64,000 nucleotides of DNA from Ceratothoa steindachneri. Taxonomy: Eukaryota > Arthropoda > Malacostraca > Isopoda > Cymothoidae. Position numbers and translations under genes: made by a program. This document shows positions 34,589 to 44,299 of the stretch, piece after piece. Where the stretch lies: assembly GCA_963969495.1 (NCBI GenBank), contig OZ018323.1, positions 77,278,583 through 77,342,582 on the forward strand, given 5' to 3'. The notes under the pieces were generated by a model. That model saw only the letters and a list, made by a program, of their open reading frames with translations, did no database searches and was not told where the DNA came from. Positions within the stretch are counted from its first letter, which is position 1; each line of letters starts with the position of its first letter.

Positions 34589-34591
<3 letters not shown>
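33761..34591. other. AT-rich segment, no gene seen
   Basis: Unique-looking AT-rich DNA between the broken end of A copy 4 and an AT microsatellite. Short GGTAA and GTAAT motifs repeat near 34200-34310. No ORF or RNA gene is supported. It may be part of the element inserted into copy 4. Confidence 0.5.

Positions 34592-34592
<1 letters not shown>

Positions 34593-34666
<74 letters not shown>
34593..34666. repeat. (AT)37 microsatellite
   Basis: An unbroken AT run of about 74 bp, directly followed by TTAGGGTGGTCCCCCC, which may be the terminal repeat of the neighbouring DNA transposon. Confidence 0.9.
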
Positions 34667-34669
<3 letters not shown>

Positions 34670-34989
34670 GGTGGTCCCCCCCGAAAAAAATTAGTTTTTA
34701 TCTCCACATGCCTGATTGTATTACCACATTAAACAGTAGGTCACACTCAATTTCATCAAAATCGAACAATATTTACTGGTTGCTATATGGATCTTAACTT
34801 ATTAGTCTGCTGGTAAATTAATTTTGGGGATAGAAAAGAACAGTCTTTGCAAATACTAGTTTATTTGAAACATCTTGGTGTTGAAAGACATTTTTTTTTA
34901 AATATTTATATTAAAGTTAAAATAAAATAGTTAAATGGCAAATGATTTCTTTTTTACACAAATTATAACTAAAATTGCTGATTAAACAT

Positions 34990-36509
34990 TGATCCTTTTC
35001 AGCATGAGGGAAAACTTTTGTGATGTTTTGCCACAAGTCTGAGAAGCAACCGTTTCTGTTCTTCATCTTTTGTTAGAGATGCATTATATGATTTGATAAG
35101 TGCAATACCTCTTTCTGCTGGATCGTTAACAACCATTAAGTTAATCGCTCGAAGTTGAAATTCTTGAAAGCACGTAATCTCTACCCAAGAACTTGGGTTA
35201 GTCTTCAAGAATGTATCCTCTGCAAACTTGTATTCATCTTTCATTAGGAAACTGAAGATTAACTTAGTTTTTTGAGTTACCAGTTCATGCAAGTCCAAAT
35301 CCTCGATGTTTTTTGTAAGATTCAATCGGCAAACAACTTTGGTGTTTTCATTACGTTGGAGATTGGATACCATCTTCTGTTTGGTCTCAGCATTAATTCT
35401 ATGATCGAAAAATGAAAGACCAACAAGATATTCTCCAAGATACCAAAGGTGTCTGCGAAGGTCTATGGTTGTTTCTTTAGATATTGTCTGATTTGGTTAC
35501 TGTCCAAAATGGGCTTCATTCCAAAAACGCGAGTAGACCAAAGCAATAAAAAGAGAGCACTCTGTAATATTGGCATTTTTACGTTCCGTTAGTTTCAGTA
35601 GATGCTTAAACAAGTATATTTTCAGGACATATATAGCCTTAGCCTTAGCCATTACTGGATTGATGAATAAACTGCTATCCGCCTCTAAAAAGGAATCATT
35701 TTTAAGTGACGACCATTGTTCTTTAAAACGTTCAAAGAGACTCCTCTTTGGACCACTTGTAGGCCCAAGTAAAATATTGCATGCACATGACAACATAATG
35801 CCAAACAAGCTCCCTTTCTAATACTTTCTCAATTATGGTACAGGCTCCTTTTTGTAGGCATGTATTTGATGCAGTTGTGTCAAATACAAGGCCTTGAACT
35901 TCGTCACGAAGATTCCAATCATTAATTGATGAAATGCAGCCATAGCCTGTTTTTCTCCTGTTGCTCGTGTTATTTTTGGCACACCAAGAAGTTTTTCCAT
36001 TCCATTTACAGAAACTATTATCGCAATTCGTTCTACTGTTTCCTTTGCCCCATCAATAGCAGGTAGTAGTTTTCCATCCCAGTGAAAAAGGATCGGTCCT
36101 TCAACAGACAACGGAGCTTTGTCTTCATTGTATGTTGCCTCTCTTACTTGCTTTCTGGAACGCCGTATAGAACTTCTGGAAAGTGTCATAGCTGCAAGGC
36201 TTGTGCTATTGATCCAGCAACCATTGTTGCTTTTCTATCCGTAATATTTGCACGATCAAAAACATCAGCCACACCTGAAGTTGTAAAGATATTTTTAGAA
36301 TTTGAAGGACTACATTGTGCATTCTTTTTTCTAGTTGAAGAAGGTGGACAAAACTCTTTGTCTGCCGCAATTAAACTTTTTCCTTCAGATGATGATGACT
36401 CGAAATCTGCATGAGCAGCAGCCTCTGCTTGATTTTTAGAAGTATATACTTTTTCTTTGTATTGCAAAGCCTTCTCATGTCGATATCTTTTGCGGGATTC
36501 CTTTGCTGA
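34990..36509 (-). pseudogene. DNA transposase-like gene remnant (HWDGK / FDTTASNT family), in pieces
   Basis: Four - strand frames belong to one broken protein. Their order is 36509-36186 (Ser-rich, VYIDKITSAKESRKRYRH), 36189-35833 (FHWDGKLLPAIDGAKETV, LLGVPKITRATGEKQA), a shifted bit near 35870 (LVFDTTASNT), 35808-35497 (GPTSGPKRSLFERFKEQW) and 35373-34999 (VVNDPAERGIALI, KDEEQKRLLL). The DGK and FDTTASNT Asp residues and the late NDxAER Glu look like a DDE-type nuclease triad. I recognise the pattern from uncharacterised transposon-like proteins of many invertebrates but cannot name the superfamily. It interrupts A copy 4. Confidence 0.6.
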
Positions 36510-37130
36510 GGTAATCTTATCTATGTATACGACTTCTTGATTTATTTTGGTGCAGCCCAGATGCCTACCTTGGAACGCCGTCTCGAACAGGCTCTGTAAG
36601 AAGTCTTTACTTTGTAAAACGTAAAGGTTTCTGTTTTCTTTAACCAATCAAAAGATGGTTCATTTTCGCCACCGCTGTGAGCATCACACAGACTTGAACT
36701 CACGCCTATTCCTTAGTCTTGCATTCGGGTGCGCTGAATTTCCCTCCGGCCTAGTTGTTTTCAATATACCGCTCGGTACGAGAGAATACGCCCAAGTCCG
36801 GCTCGAAGAAAGTTTTATAATCCATAGCGACTCACAGAGCGCGCTATGTGCCTTGAGGTATTGGAATATCAACTCTCAATATTCCAAGTTCTCGTGATAC
36901 CATTCCTGCTGCAAGCCGGTAGGAGGCTAAACTTGTCTTTGGTTGTGGTTCTGGATTTGTAGTGGTTGCTTAGAAATGAGCACGCGGGTGAAAGAGCCGG
37001 GCTGCCTGCACATACTAAGCAACGGGACCGGTGTTTTGTTCTTCCCCTTCTGTCTGCATGGCAGGGATCAGATCAGCCACAAGTGCTACATGGCAATGAA
37101 GATAGGAGACGGGGCGCAGGAATTTAAAGT
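36510..37130 (+). mobile_element. Family A copy 4, second piece (RT end to RNase H), degenerate
   Basis: Resumes with FGAAQMPTLERR-like sequence near 36538, preceded by YVYD where family A has YVDD. An RNase H scrap IHSDSQSALCAL occurs near 36825. The region between is internally deleted. It ends at the SINE insertion, where GAATTTAAAGT is the left target-site copy. Confidence 0.75.
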
Positions 37131-37652
37131 ATGAAGATAATTAGATAGTGTCATTTGTCCCTCGAATCGTGAAATACAGTATCCAAAGGGATAATTAAAA
37201 TACACATGAAGATTAAAATGACAATTCCTAGTAAACCATAAGACATCAGGGAGCCTGTTCTTTTTAGGAGTCAAATTGTGTTTTTCCACCAATCGACATT
37301 TTGGAACACTGTGACTGCATAATGGGGGGGGGGACCTGATCCGCATCAGGGGTATGTGGACATGAGTGCCCTAGGTTGAACACTAGTATTCCATATGCAG
37401 AGGTCCTGAACAGAGGCGAGAGTGAGAATGCTCTATTGTAGAGGCGGTAAGGGAAATGATAGCTGTGTTGTGATCGGCTATGCGCATGGTGATCGTAAAG
37501 AGCTTCTGAGCCCCGTGAGGTGAGTATCACCGCATTCAACCAAGCAGGGGCAGCTCTTACCATCGCTGAGAGGTTGTACCGCATTCGCTTGGATTGAAAC
37601 CCACGCATCAACGTCAGATATCCAACACCGTGTCCACTAAGCAAGCGCCGGT
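37131..37652 (-). mobile_element. tRNA-derived SINE, about 520 bp
   Basis: The insert splits A copy 4 with 11-bp direct repeats GAATTTAAAGT at 37120-37130 and 37653-37663. The - strand starts with a tRNA-like head: box A TTGCTTAGTGGACACGG (about 37645-37629) and box B GGGTTTCAATCC (37602-37591), about 39 nt apart. A body of about 380 bp and an AT-rich 3' end follow. RNA polymerase III transcription is inferred. A C9/G9 run lies near 37325. Confidence 0.8.
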
Positions 37653-37790
37653 GAATTTAAAGTCGCGCCCCTGACATTTCCTGTGAGCCTACACAACAAT
37701 AATTCGAAGTGTCAAGTAATTTCGTATCGTCTCCAAATGAGAAGCACTCGCAGCAATGCCATATGATGGAGCGCTCTCTGAAACTTCCGA
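37653..37790 (+). mobile_element. Family A copy 4, third piece (ORF2 3' end)
   Basis: Resumes exactly after the SINE duplication with sequence matching the end of ORF2, including CGTCTCCAAATG and ATGGAGCGCTCTC, then fades out near 37790. Confidence 0.75.
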
Positions 37791-37904
37791 CCTGGTCCTT
37801 CAGATTTGGTTCTTTAAGCAGGTTTCCTCTATTCTACGTTTTGTCAATTGTAGGTGACTCACTAGGTATGTAAAGGAATGAGACCTTCCTAATGGCACGT
37901 GGGG

Positions 37905-38605
37905 AGCCTCCTCCTCTCCATATCCCCTTCGGGCGAATACTACGCGAGTCTCCTCCTCTTCATAGCTCCTTCGGGCGACTACTAGGCGAGCGTCCTCCTT
38001 TCCATAGCTCCTTCGGGCGACTACTACGCGAGTCTCCTCATCTCCATAGTCCCTTCGGGCGACTAGTACGCGAGCCTCCTCGTCTCCATTGCCCATTCGG
38101 GTAACTACTACGCGAGGGTCCTCATATCCATAGCCCATTCGGGCGACTACTAACTCCGCGAGCGTCTTCCTCACCATAGCCCCTTCGGGTGACCTCTCCG
38201 CGAGCGTTCTCCTCTCCATAGCCCCTTCGGACGACTACTACGCGAGCGTCCTCCTCTCCATAGCCCCTTCAGGCAACTACTACGCGAGCGTCGTCGTCTC
38301 CAAAGCCCCTTCGGACGACTAATAGGCGAGACTCCTCATCTCCATAGCCCCTTCTGGCGACTACTACGCGAGCGTCCTCCTCTCCATAGCCACTTCGGGC
38401 GACTACTACGCGAGCGTCTTTCTATCCATAGCCCATTTGGGCGACTACAACGCGAGCGCCATCCTCTCCATAGCCACTTCGGGCGACTACTACGCGAGCG
38501 TCCTTCTCTTCATAGCCTGATTGGGTGACTTCTACGTGAGCGTACTCATCTCCATAGCCACTTTGGGCGACTTCTTCGTGATCGGTGTCCTCTCCATATC
38601 CCATC
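37905..38605 (+). repeat. 42-bp minisatellite, about 16 units
   Basis: Units read close to CATAGCCCCTTCGGGCGACT followed by ACTACGCGAGCGTCCTCCTCTC. Because 42 is a multiple of three, long ORFs appear on both strands (for example VVVARRGYGEEDAR repeated on the - strand). There is no other sign of a real gene, so these are treated as repeat artefacts. Confidence 0.9.
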
Positions 38606-38884
38606 TAGACGAATTTTCCGTCCTTTTCAGTTTGGCGCATCTCTCTCAGACTCCAGTGGCACTGTGAGCTCGGGTAGAGAGGTGGTTTGATGCCGGTGAA
38701 AAATGAATTCATGGAGACAAAAGCCGAAAGAAATGGATTAAAATACCTTTCTCAAAATGGGAATTGTCATCCTCCTTCTTTTCCAAGCGTCTCATCTCCA
38801 TTCATTTGCTTTTATTCAACCCCTGTCACCCCATTATCCACTCCAAGATTGAGTACGCCTCTGTTGGATTCATAAGATGAAGTG

Positions 38885-39150
38885 AGAGAGTGAAGCTGAA
38901 TATACATGAGTGCCAGGAAGAAGCGAGCCAAGAGTAAGTGTGAGTGCCAAAATTTACATTCAGTGCCCGGAATGAGTTCCGGTAATAAAATGAGTGCTGG
39001 GAATCACCTGAAGTGTAAGAAGTAAGCCGGAGTGCCAAGAATCAATTGGAGTGCCATGAATGAACTACAATGTGGAAAATGAGAGGGGGAGTGCTTGGAA
39101 TAAACGAGTGTCGATCGAATGGGCTGTAGTCCCAGTAATGAAGTAGAGTA
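38885..39150 (+). repeat. Degenerate GAGTGCC(A/G)GGAAT repeats
   Basis: About ten poorly conserved units of 20-27 bp built on GAGTGCCAAGAAT. The period is irregular. No gene is present here. Confidence 0.6.
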
Positions 39151-39678
39151 ACTGGCGTGTTGGTGAAAGCTGCATAAAACCGTCAATCCGTGATGTTATC
39201 GGCACCACTAAAGGTATGACCCGTCCCCTGACCCCCCTTTTTATGTTACCACATCTTTACTCGTTGGTCGGATTTAAGCCAGATTTGGTATGGTTGGTTT
39301 CCGGATGGGAGTTCCGATTTAGTCTTGTGTACCAGCTGAGATAGCTATCATACGGTGCGCATTTATAGTAAAACGGCACCAGAAAACATGGCTTATCTCC
39401 CAGCCTGATCGCTGCCTTATCGCTTCGAGCGATAATTTATGCTCCCGTCTCGCCTCGGACCCTCATTATCAGTAGCAACTCCGACTGTTTTTAGGTTGGT
39501 TGCCCGAGGGGGGTGTGGTGGAATGTATATGTAGTGGTGGTATGTTGTGGTATTGGTTTAAGCTGTAGAGGCGTCTTCATTTTTGCCTCACCAAAACAAT
39601 CAGCCAAAGCGCGGAGTGAATGAGAGGGGTGGATTTGGAGCCTAATTAGATCTTCTCCCGCAGAATCTTCGAAGTGAA
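39151..39678 (+). other. Region upstream of the SLC6-type gene
   Basis: About 500 bp without a supported gene. It should hold the promoter or an upstream exon: a possible 3' splice site (TTCTCCCGCAG, 39652-39662) lies just before the start codon, so the first coding exon shown may not be the first exon of the mRNA. No TATA box is evident. Confidence 0.4.
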
Positions 39679-40202
39679 ATGTCGGAAAGAATAGGTGAAG
39701 ATGTAGAAGAAGTGGCACGAGTCGAGGACGTGACTGGCACTCGGCGGCCTCTGTCTCCCGAAGGAACGCGCAAACCCCGTTTCACAGTGGTCCCAGTCAG
39801 GGCCAATGACTGGGCACCCCGGGGGGAGTTGGGTTCCGCGGTCCCCTTGAAAGAGGCGACAGGGAGTGCCGAACTCGAAGGGTGGAGGGTCACCACCACG
39901 CCGAAGGAGGACGGGAGAGCGGAACCACTTAACGGGGTCCCTCACTCCCTCGTGTCGGTGGTGCTGCCCCGGGGGCTATCTACCTCTCCTCGGTTGCCCA
40001 AGAGAAAGACGGCGGACCCATTTGCGCGCTTGAGGGTGGTCCCTCACGGAGCTACAATCCCTCCCCTACACGAGACGGGGGCAGACCACGTCCTCCGCGA
40101 CCTCCTTCTCGAGTCTGAGCGGAACATCCGCTTCGGCCACTCCGACGGGCGCACCATCAAGGTCCTCTCTTCCATGACATCCTCCCAGTTCCTCGAATCC
40201 GG
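39679..40202 (+). CDS. SLC6-type transporter gene, exon 1 (N-terminal tail)
   Basis: This is the first of eleven exons that join in phase to 716 codons of a solute carrier family 6 protein, a Na+/Cl- coupled plasma-membrane transporter of neurotransmitters, amino acids or osmolytes with twelve TM helices and an inverted-repeat fold. The exon encodes 174 residues from ATG to FLESG and ends in phase 2 at GTGAGG. It is Arg/Pro/Ser-rich and hydrophilic, so it is a cytosolic tail, far longer than the usual 40-60 residues. An in-frame TAA lies 27 bp upstream. The substrate cannot be told from sequence alone. The gene runs past the right edge of the window. Confidence 0.75.
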
Positions 40203-40322
40203 GTGAGGACCCGTAGAGGGGAATACGACCCCAATTTCCCCCAGAAAACCCCCATCCACCACACCTCCAAGCCTTATTCCCTCGCCTTCCCTCAGATCGA
40301 TCCACGGCAGAATCTCGTCCAG

Positions 40323-40471
40323 GGGAGAGATTCGTCGTCATGGTAACGATGACCAAGGAGATCGTCCCCGCTGGAGGACCAAACTGGAGTTCCTCCTCGC
40401 CTGCGTCGGCGCCTGCGTCGGGCTCGGCAGCTTCTGGCGTCTACCCTACTTGTGTCTCACCTATGGCAGAG
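40323..40471 (+). CDS. SLC6-type gene, exon 2 (TM1)
   Basis: Begins after CTCGTCCAG with one base completing the split codon and ends in phase 1 at GTCAGT. It encodes a basic stretch followed by EFLLACVGACVGLGSFWRLP, TM1 of SLC6. Family members read VGLGNVWRFPY here. The Arg of the outer gate is kept, but the Asn that binds sodium is Ser. Confidence 0.88.
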
Positions 40472-40870
40472 GTCAGTAACCCTCTCCAAGGGTGCTTGCC
40501 CTCCCCCTCCTGTGTCCATTTAATAAAATAATGTAATGAGTTCGATGCAACTTTCCACTACTCTATGGAGGGGTTAGACACTACTCATTTTCAATTAGAT
40601 TTCCCTCGCATTTCCGCCGCACCCTCTTTCTAATGATGAGATTCAACAAATTTTAAATCGCATGGGCGGAATGGGGCAGGGACAGGGACATGAGAATTGC
40701 GCGCCAACCCTGCGCGCACTGCCCTAATTACTCCCCTCGTACTTCTGCTTTGCTCTGTACCTTCCACACATTTTAACTTACCCTAACCTGACCAATTCCA
40801 TCGTTTTGGTAGAGATGTCTTCATTGGTTTCCGCCTCACAATAATGATAATAACTTCGTTTCCTTGGCAG

Positions 40871-41005
40871 GGGCATTCCTGGTGCCATACTTCGTGGTTT
40901 TCCTGCTGGGCGGTGTCCCCCTCCTGTATGCTGAGCTCTTCCTGGGTCAGTACACCCAAAGGGGTCCCATCGAGGCTTTCAAGCGGGTATGCCCCCTCAT
41001 GAGAG
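40871..41005 (+). CDS. SLC6-type gene, exon 3 (TM2)
   Basis: After TCCTTGGCAG, it encodes GAFLVPYFVVFLLGGVPLLY, then AELFLGQYTQRGPIEAFKRV. This is the highly conserved TM2 and first internal loop of SLC6 (compare GAFLIPYF...GIPLFFLELALGQY). It ends in phase 1 at GTAATA. Confidence 0.92.
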
Positions 41006-41557
41006 GTAATACCGCCCCTCCAGTGAGGCACTCACTCAGAACGCCCTCTGGTGGCAGAGGGGGCGTTTGAAAGTTTGCTGGGAGCATTAGAGGGTCAGGA
41101 GGGAGGGGTAGGGGGCTGAGAATATAATACGGGCAATGGAATAGAAAGACACAGACTAAAAAAAGAAAACAACATAATTTAAAAGGATTCGGGGAGGAGA
41201 GACAGGAGAGCCAGGAGTGCTCCTGGTGCCATTTTACCTTTGCCATTCGGCACCATTCTATATACAGGTGGTATTTTGTATATATACAAGTGGTATTTCT
41301 CCCTTGCCATTTAACACCGGTGTATATACAGGTAGCCTTTTATTGTTGCCATTTACCACATGAGGTGTTTGCCTTTTCAATTGAATCGTGGGGGAAAGAA
41401 GGAATGTTTTTACCTTGATAATTAGCTCTGGGTTAATTAAAGATGGCATATTCCTCTGCCATTTACTCAAGGATAATCAAAAGGTGCCATATCCCCATGC
41501 CATTTAACTTGGGTGCAATTAAGGGCATCTTTTCATCATACCAATTTGCCCCGGCAG
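41006..41557 (+). other. Intron 3 with short direct repeats
   Basis: 552 bp. TTGCCATTTA-type motifs recur at about 41235, 41305, 41346, 41458 and 41498, with the first three followed by ACACC or TATATACAGGT. The array is a decayed tandem repeat. No gene. Confidence 0.6.
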
Positions 41558-41744
41558 GTGTGGGCACCAGCCTCCTGGTTGTGGCCCTCTTCTTCAGCGT
41601 CTACTACAGCCTCGTCTTCAGCGACAGCATCCTCTCGCTGGGGCTGGTGCTGGGGGACCCCCTCGTCCTCTGTAACGCTTCGGTCCTTTGCCCGGAGGGA
41701 CGTGGCAGGGGATCCTCGACTCCGGGGGAAGGGAACGTCACGAG
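41558..41744 (+). CDS. SLC6-type gene, exon 4 (TM3 and start of extracellular loop 2)
   Basis: After CCGGCAG, it encodes GVGTSLLVVALFFSVYYSLV (TM3, with the Tyr pair lining the substrate site). The loop begins with CNASVLC, matching the disulfide-bonded Cys pair of SLC6 loop 2, and contains N-glycosylation sequons (NAS, NVT). It ends in phase 2 at GTGAGT. Confidence 0.88.
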
Positions 41745-42589
41745 GTGAGTCTCAGTAAAGGGGGAGGGGGTCGCAGTCGGAACAAAAGGGGAAAGAGAGT
41801 AAGGAAAAGAGAAATAGGCATAAAGAGTAATTGAGAAAAAGAGACAAAGTGATAAAAAGCGAGTGGCAAAGAAAGGAGAACAATACACAGAATAAAAGAA
41901 CTTAATAATGAAGGATATGACTATGAGCGTGCAAGAAAGTGAAAGAGATGAAACGAAGAAAATGACCTGAATGACCAAGACTCCTTATTCGAGCTTCCCC
42001 TAAGTTCGAACTTATTCCTGACTCATTCCCTGTTTCCCTATTTCTTTTTTTTTCGTGCTTTGATCAGGTCACCTCTTTAATAACTATTACACTAACCAGC
42101 ATAGGAAAAGGAGTGCATGTATTGAAAGGATGCAATACGCACCTTTAGACGGAAATGTTGCATATTATTACTAATGTCGAAGTCGATTTCTAAGCTTTAA
42201 TTATCCTATAACAGAGGTAATTACCAATAATTACCTTTCTCATTACTTGATAATCATTTATCTTTTAACCTCCAGTCATTTCCACGATTAGGATATTCTC
42301 GCTAAGAGAAAATCACTTCTTATCAAAGTTATTCAGAATTTTATATATGGTGATAACTTGCCGCGTATTGCTCGTCTCGAATGGGAACAAGATTAGGTTG
42401 TTCAGCCTTGTTTCTTTTACCCTTGTTCGAGGGTATTAATTTAGTCACTTAAACGTGAAAATCTAATCTCTAACCATCATTCCTAACCGAAGGTGACCAT
42501 ACCTGCAAGCCACAAGTTAGATGAACAAACTGTTCTGAAATTAAAACTACCTGAAATTTTCATTACTTTCTTTGGATCAATCCTAGACA

Positions 42590-43140
42590 ACAACCTCCCA
42601 GAAGACCATTGCTAATTAATGCCTCCCCCCCAAGAAATTTCAATCCTAGAAAATGACCTACCAAAATATCAATCATAGTTGATGACCTCCAAGAAACTTA
42701 GTGCTATATTTAAAATAATAATCGGTTAAATAACTTTTATTTTAAAATTAAAAAATAAACAAACAAATTTAACAAACAATTAAACTAACAAAAAAGGAAA
42801 ATATTAATCCAATGGGTAAAAAAGAGAAATATGATGGCAGAAATTTTCAAATCCGCCCAAACCGAATCGATCCTGCCACATAGGTTAGGTTAAGTTACTT
42901 TATTTAAACCCTAACTTAACCAAACCTAACCTAACCTAACTAATATTATATTAATTAAATTGAATCATAAGTATCATCTTTACTTTATCTTTTATCTTAA
43001 TCTTATTATCAATTATTAAAAAAAATAATCCTAAGTAATGACCCCCCAAAAAGATCATTCTTAGATACTGAACCCCCCAAAAGCTCAATCCTAGATAATG
43101 ACCCCTAACATAGTCTAAGGGTCGTTGTCTAGGATTAATC
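42590..43140. repeat. Intron 4: AATCCTAGATAATGACC repeats, CCTAA run and hairpin
   Basis: Several 30-35 bp units of the form AATCCTAGATAATGACCCCC occur between 42580 and 43110. The last is followed by an inverted copy (GGGTCGTTGTCTAGGATT, 43121-43138), giving an 18-bp stem with three mismatches. Inside lies GGTTAGGTTAAG (42885-42896) facing CTTAACCAAACCTAACC (42912-42928), built on the arthropod telomere-like TTAGG motif. Confidence 0.6.
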
Positions 43141-43149
43141 CTTTTATTT

Positions 43150-43900
43150 TCCACCTTCTCCGCAGGTGGATGGGTGGGGGGTGGGTACCCGCTGACTGGG
43201 TTGACTTGAACTATTTGATTGGGTCTGGGGAACCTAGTGCGCTTCCTCCTGGTCCCTAGCAGCACCCTTTTTCCTCCCACATTCTTCTTCTATTTTCTCT
43301 TTTTTCAAGAAGGTGGATGTTGTAGCTGGAGCTAATACCCCTGCTACAAGTGAAACCTGGAGAACCAACACGGCCTCCCTGCCCCCCCCCTCCTGGAGGG
43401 AGGCACCGTAAATGGACTGTTACAACCGGTATCCAGAGAAATGGCACGTGTCCCGACACGAGTCAAAATAGGGCAAGCTTGACTCGCTTGGCTGACTTGA
43501 ACTCTTTGGCAAGGGCTGGGGAAGCCGGTGCGTTCCACCCTTGGCCCTCCCAGCACCCAATATTTTCTACCACTATCTCTCCTTTATTTTCTCACCCGCA
43601 CCGGTGTGGATGGTGTAAGCGAGGTTAACACTCCTGGCTACAAATGAAACCATTGCGCCTCAAGGAGGAGGAGGGGAGAGACTGTGTAGATTCTTACATT
43701 AGTACCAGGAGGGGCAGCACGCCCTTACGCTCCGAGAGCCCGCAAAAAACACTCGACCACTGAATGGGCCCCCACTCTTAATCTAGATCTGGGGAAGCTG
43801 ATGCGTTCCCCCGGTCACTTTATGCATACTATTCGCTACGGCTGTTCCTTTCTTCATCCTTTCATTGTCCCTTCCTCCCACTGGACTAGCTCTTTGTCTT
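43150..43900. repeat. Intron 4: dispersed repeat, several tandem partial copies
   Basis: A motif of the type TGGGTTGACTTGAACT, a Trp-like TGGGTCTGGGGAA spacer, then GCGCTTCCTCCT and TCCCTCCAGCA recurs at about 43193, 43485 and 43785. It recurs again in intron 8 at about 52735 and 52915. The units are 150-300 bp long. The element is not identified. Confidence 0.6.
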
Positions 43901-44299
43901 TCTTTTATACTGGATGTCGAGCAAGGTGACTCCGACCTCTCCGAGGCCAGTCACCAAGCCGGGTTTGCCACTCTGACCTGCCTAACACGCCAACCGTAGT
44001 ATCTGGTATAGGGTGACCAAAGGGTAAGCAAAATGTGTATAATGCTCGATATAACGGTATCGATCGAGGCAGCAAAGAGGCCCCACTATGCCGATCTCCT
44101 GTCGGGCTAAAGTAGGGCCGTCGCGGTAAGGGACAGTGAATTAAAAAAAAATAGCAATGAATGATTACATACCCATCGGAAAAACCTCGTCCAACCTTGG
44201 TGTTGGGTTGGGCGAGTAAGGCGATTACACACGTCTAGCTGGTGGATGTGTTCCCCTCTCACCACTCACCATTGGTAAATGGTTACTTCTTTACCACTT

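Noticed and set aside
37800..38219. Long - strand ORF with regular 14-residue repeats
   Set aside because: It is produced by a 42-bp minisatellite whose unit is a multiple of three. There is no start context, splice signal or flanking coding sequence.
37905..38605. CRISPR-like array
   Set aside because: Units are contiguous without unique spacers, in eukaryotic sequence with no cas genes.
42905..42925. Chromosome end (telomere)
   Set aside because: Only three CCTAA units occur, inside an intron and flanked by unique sequence.
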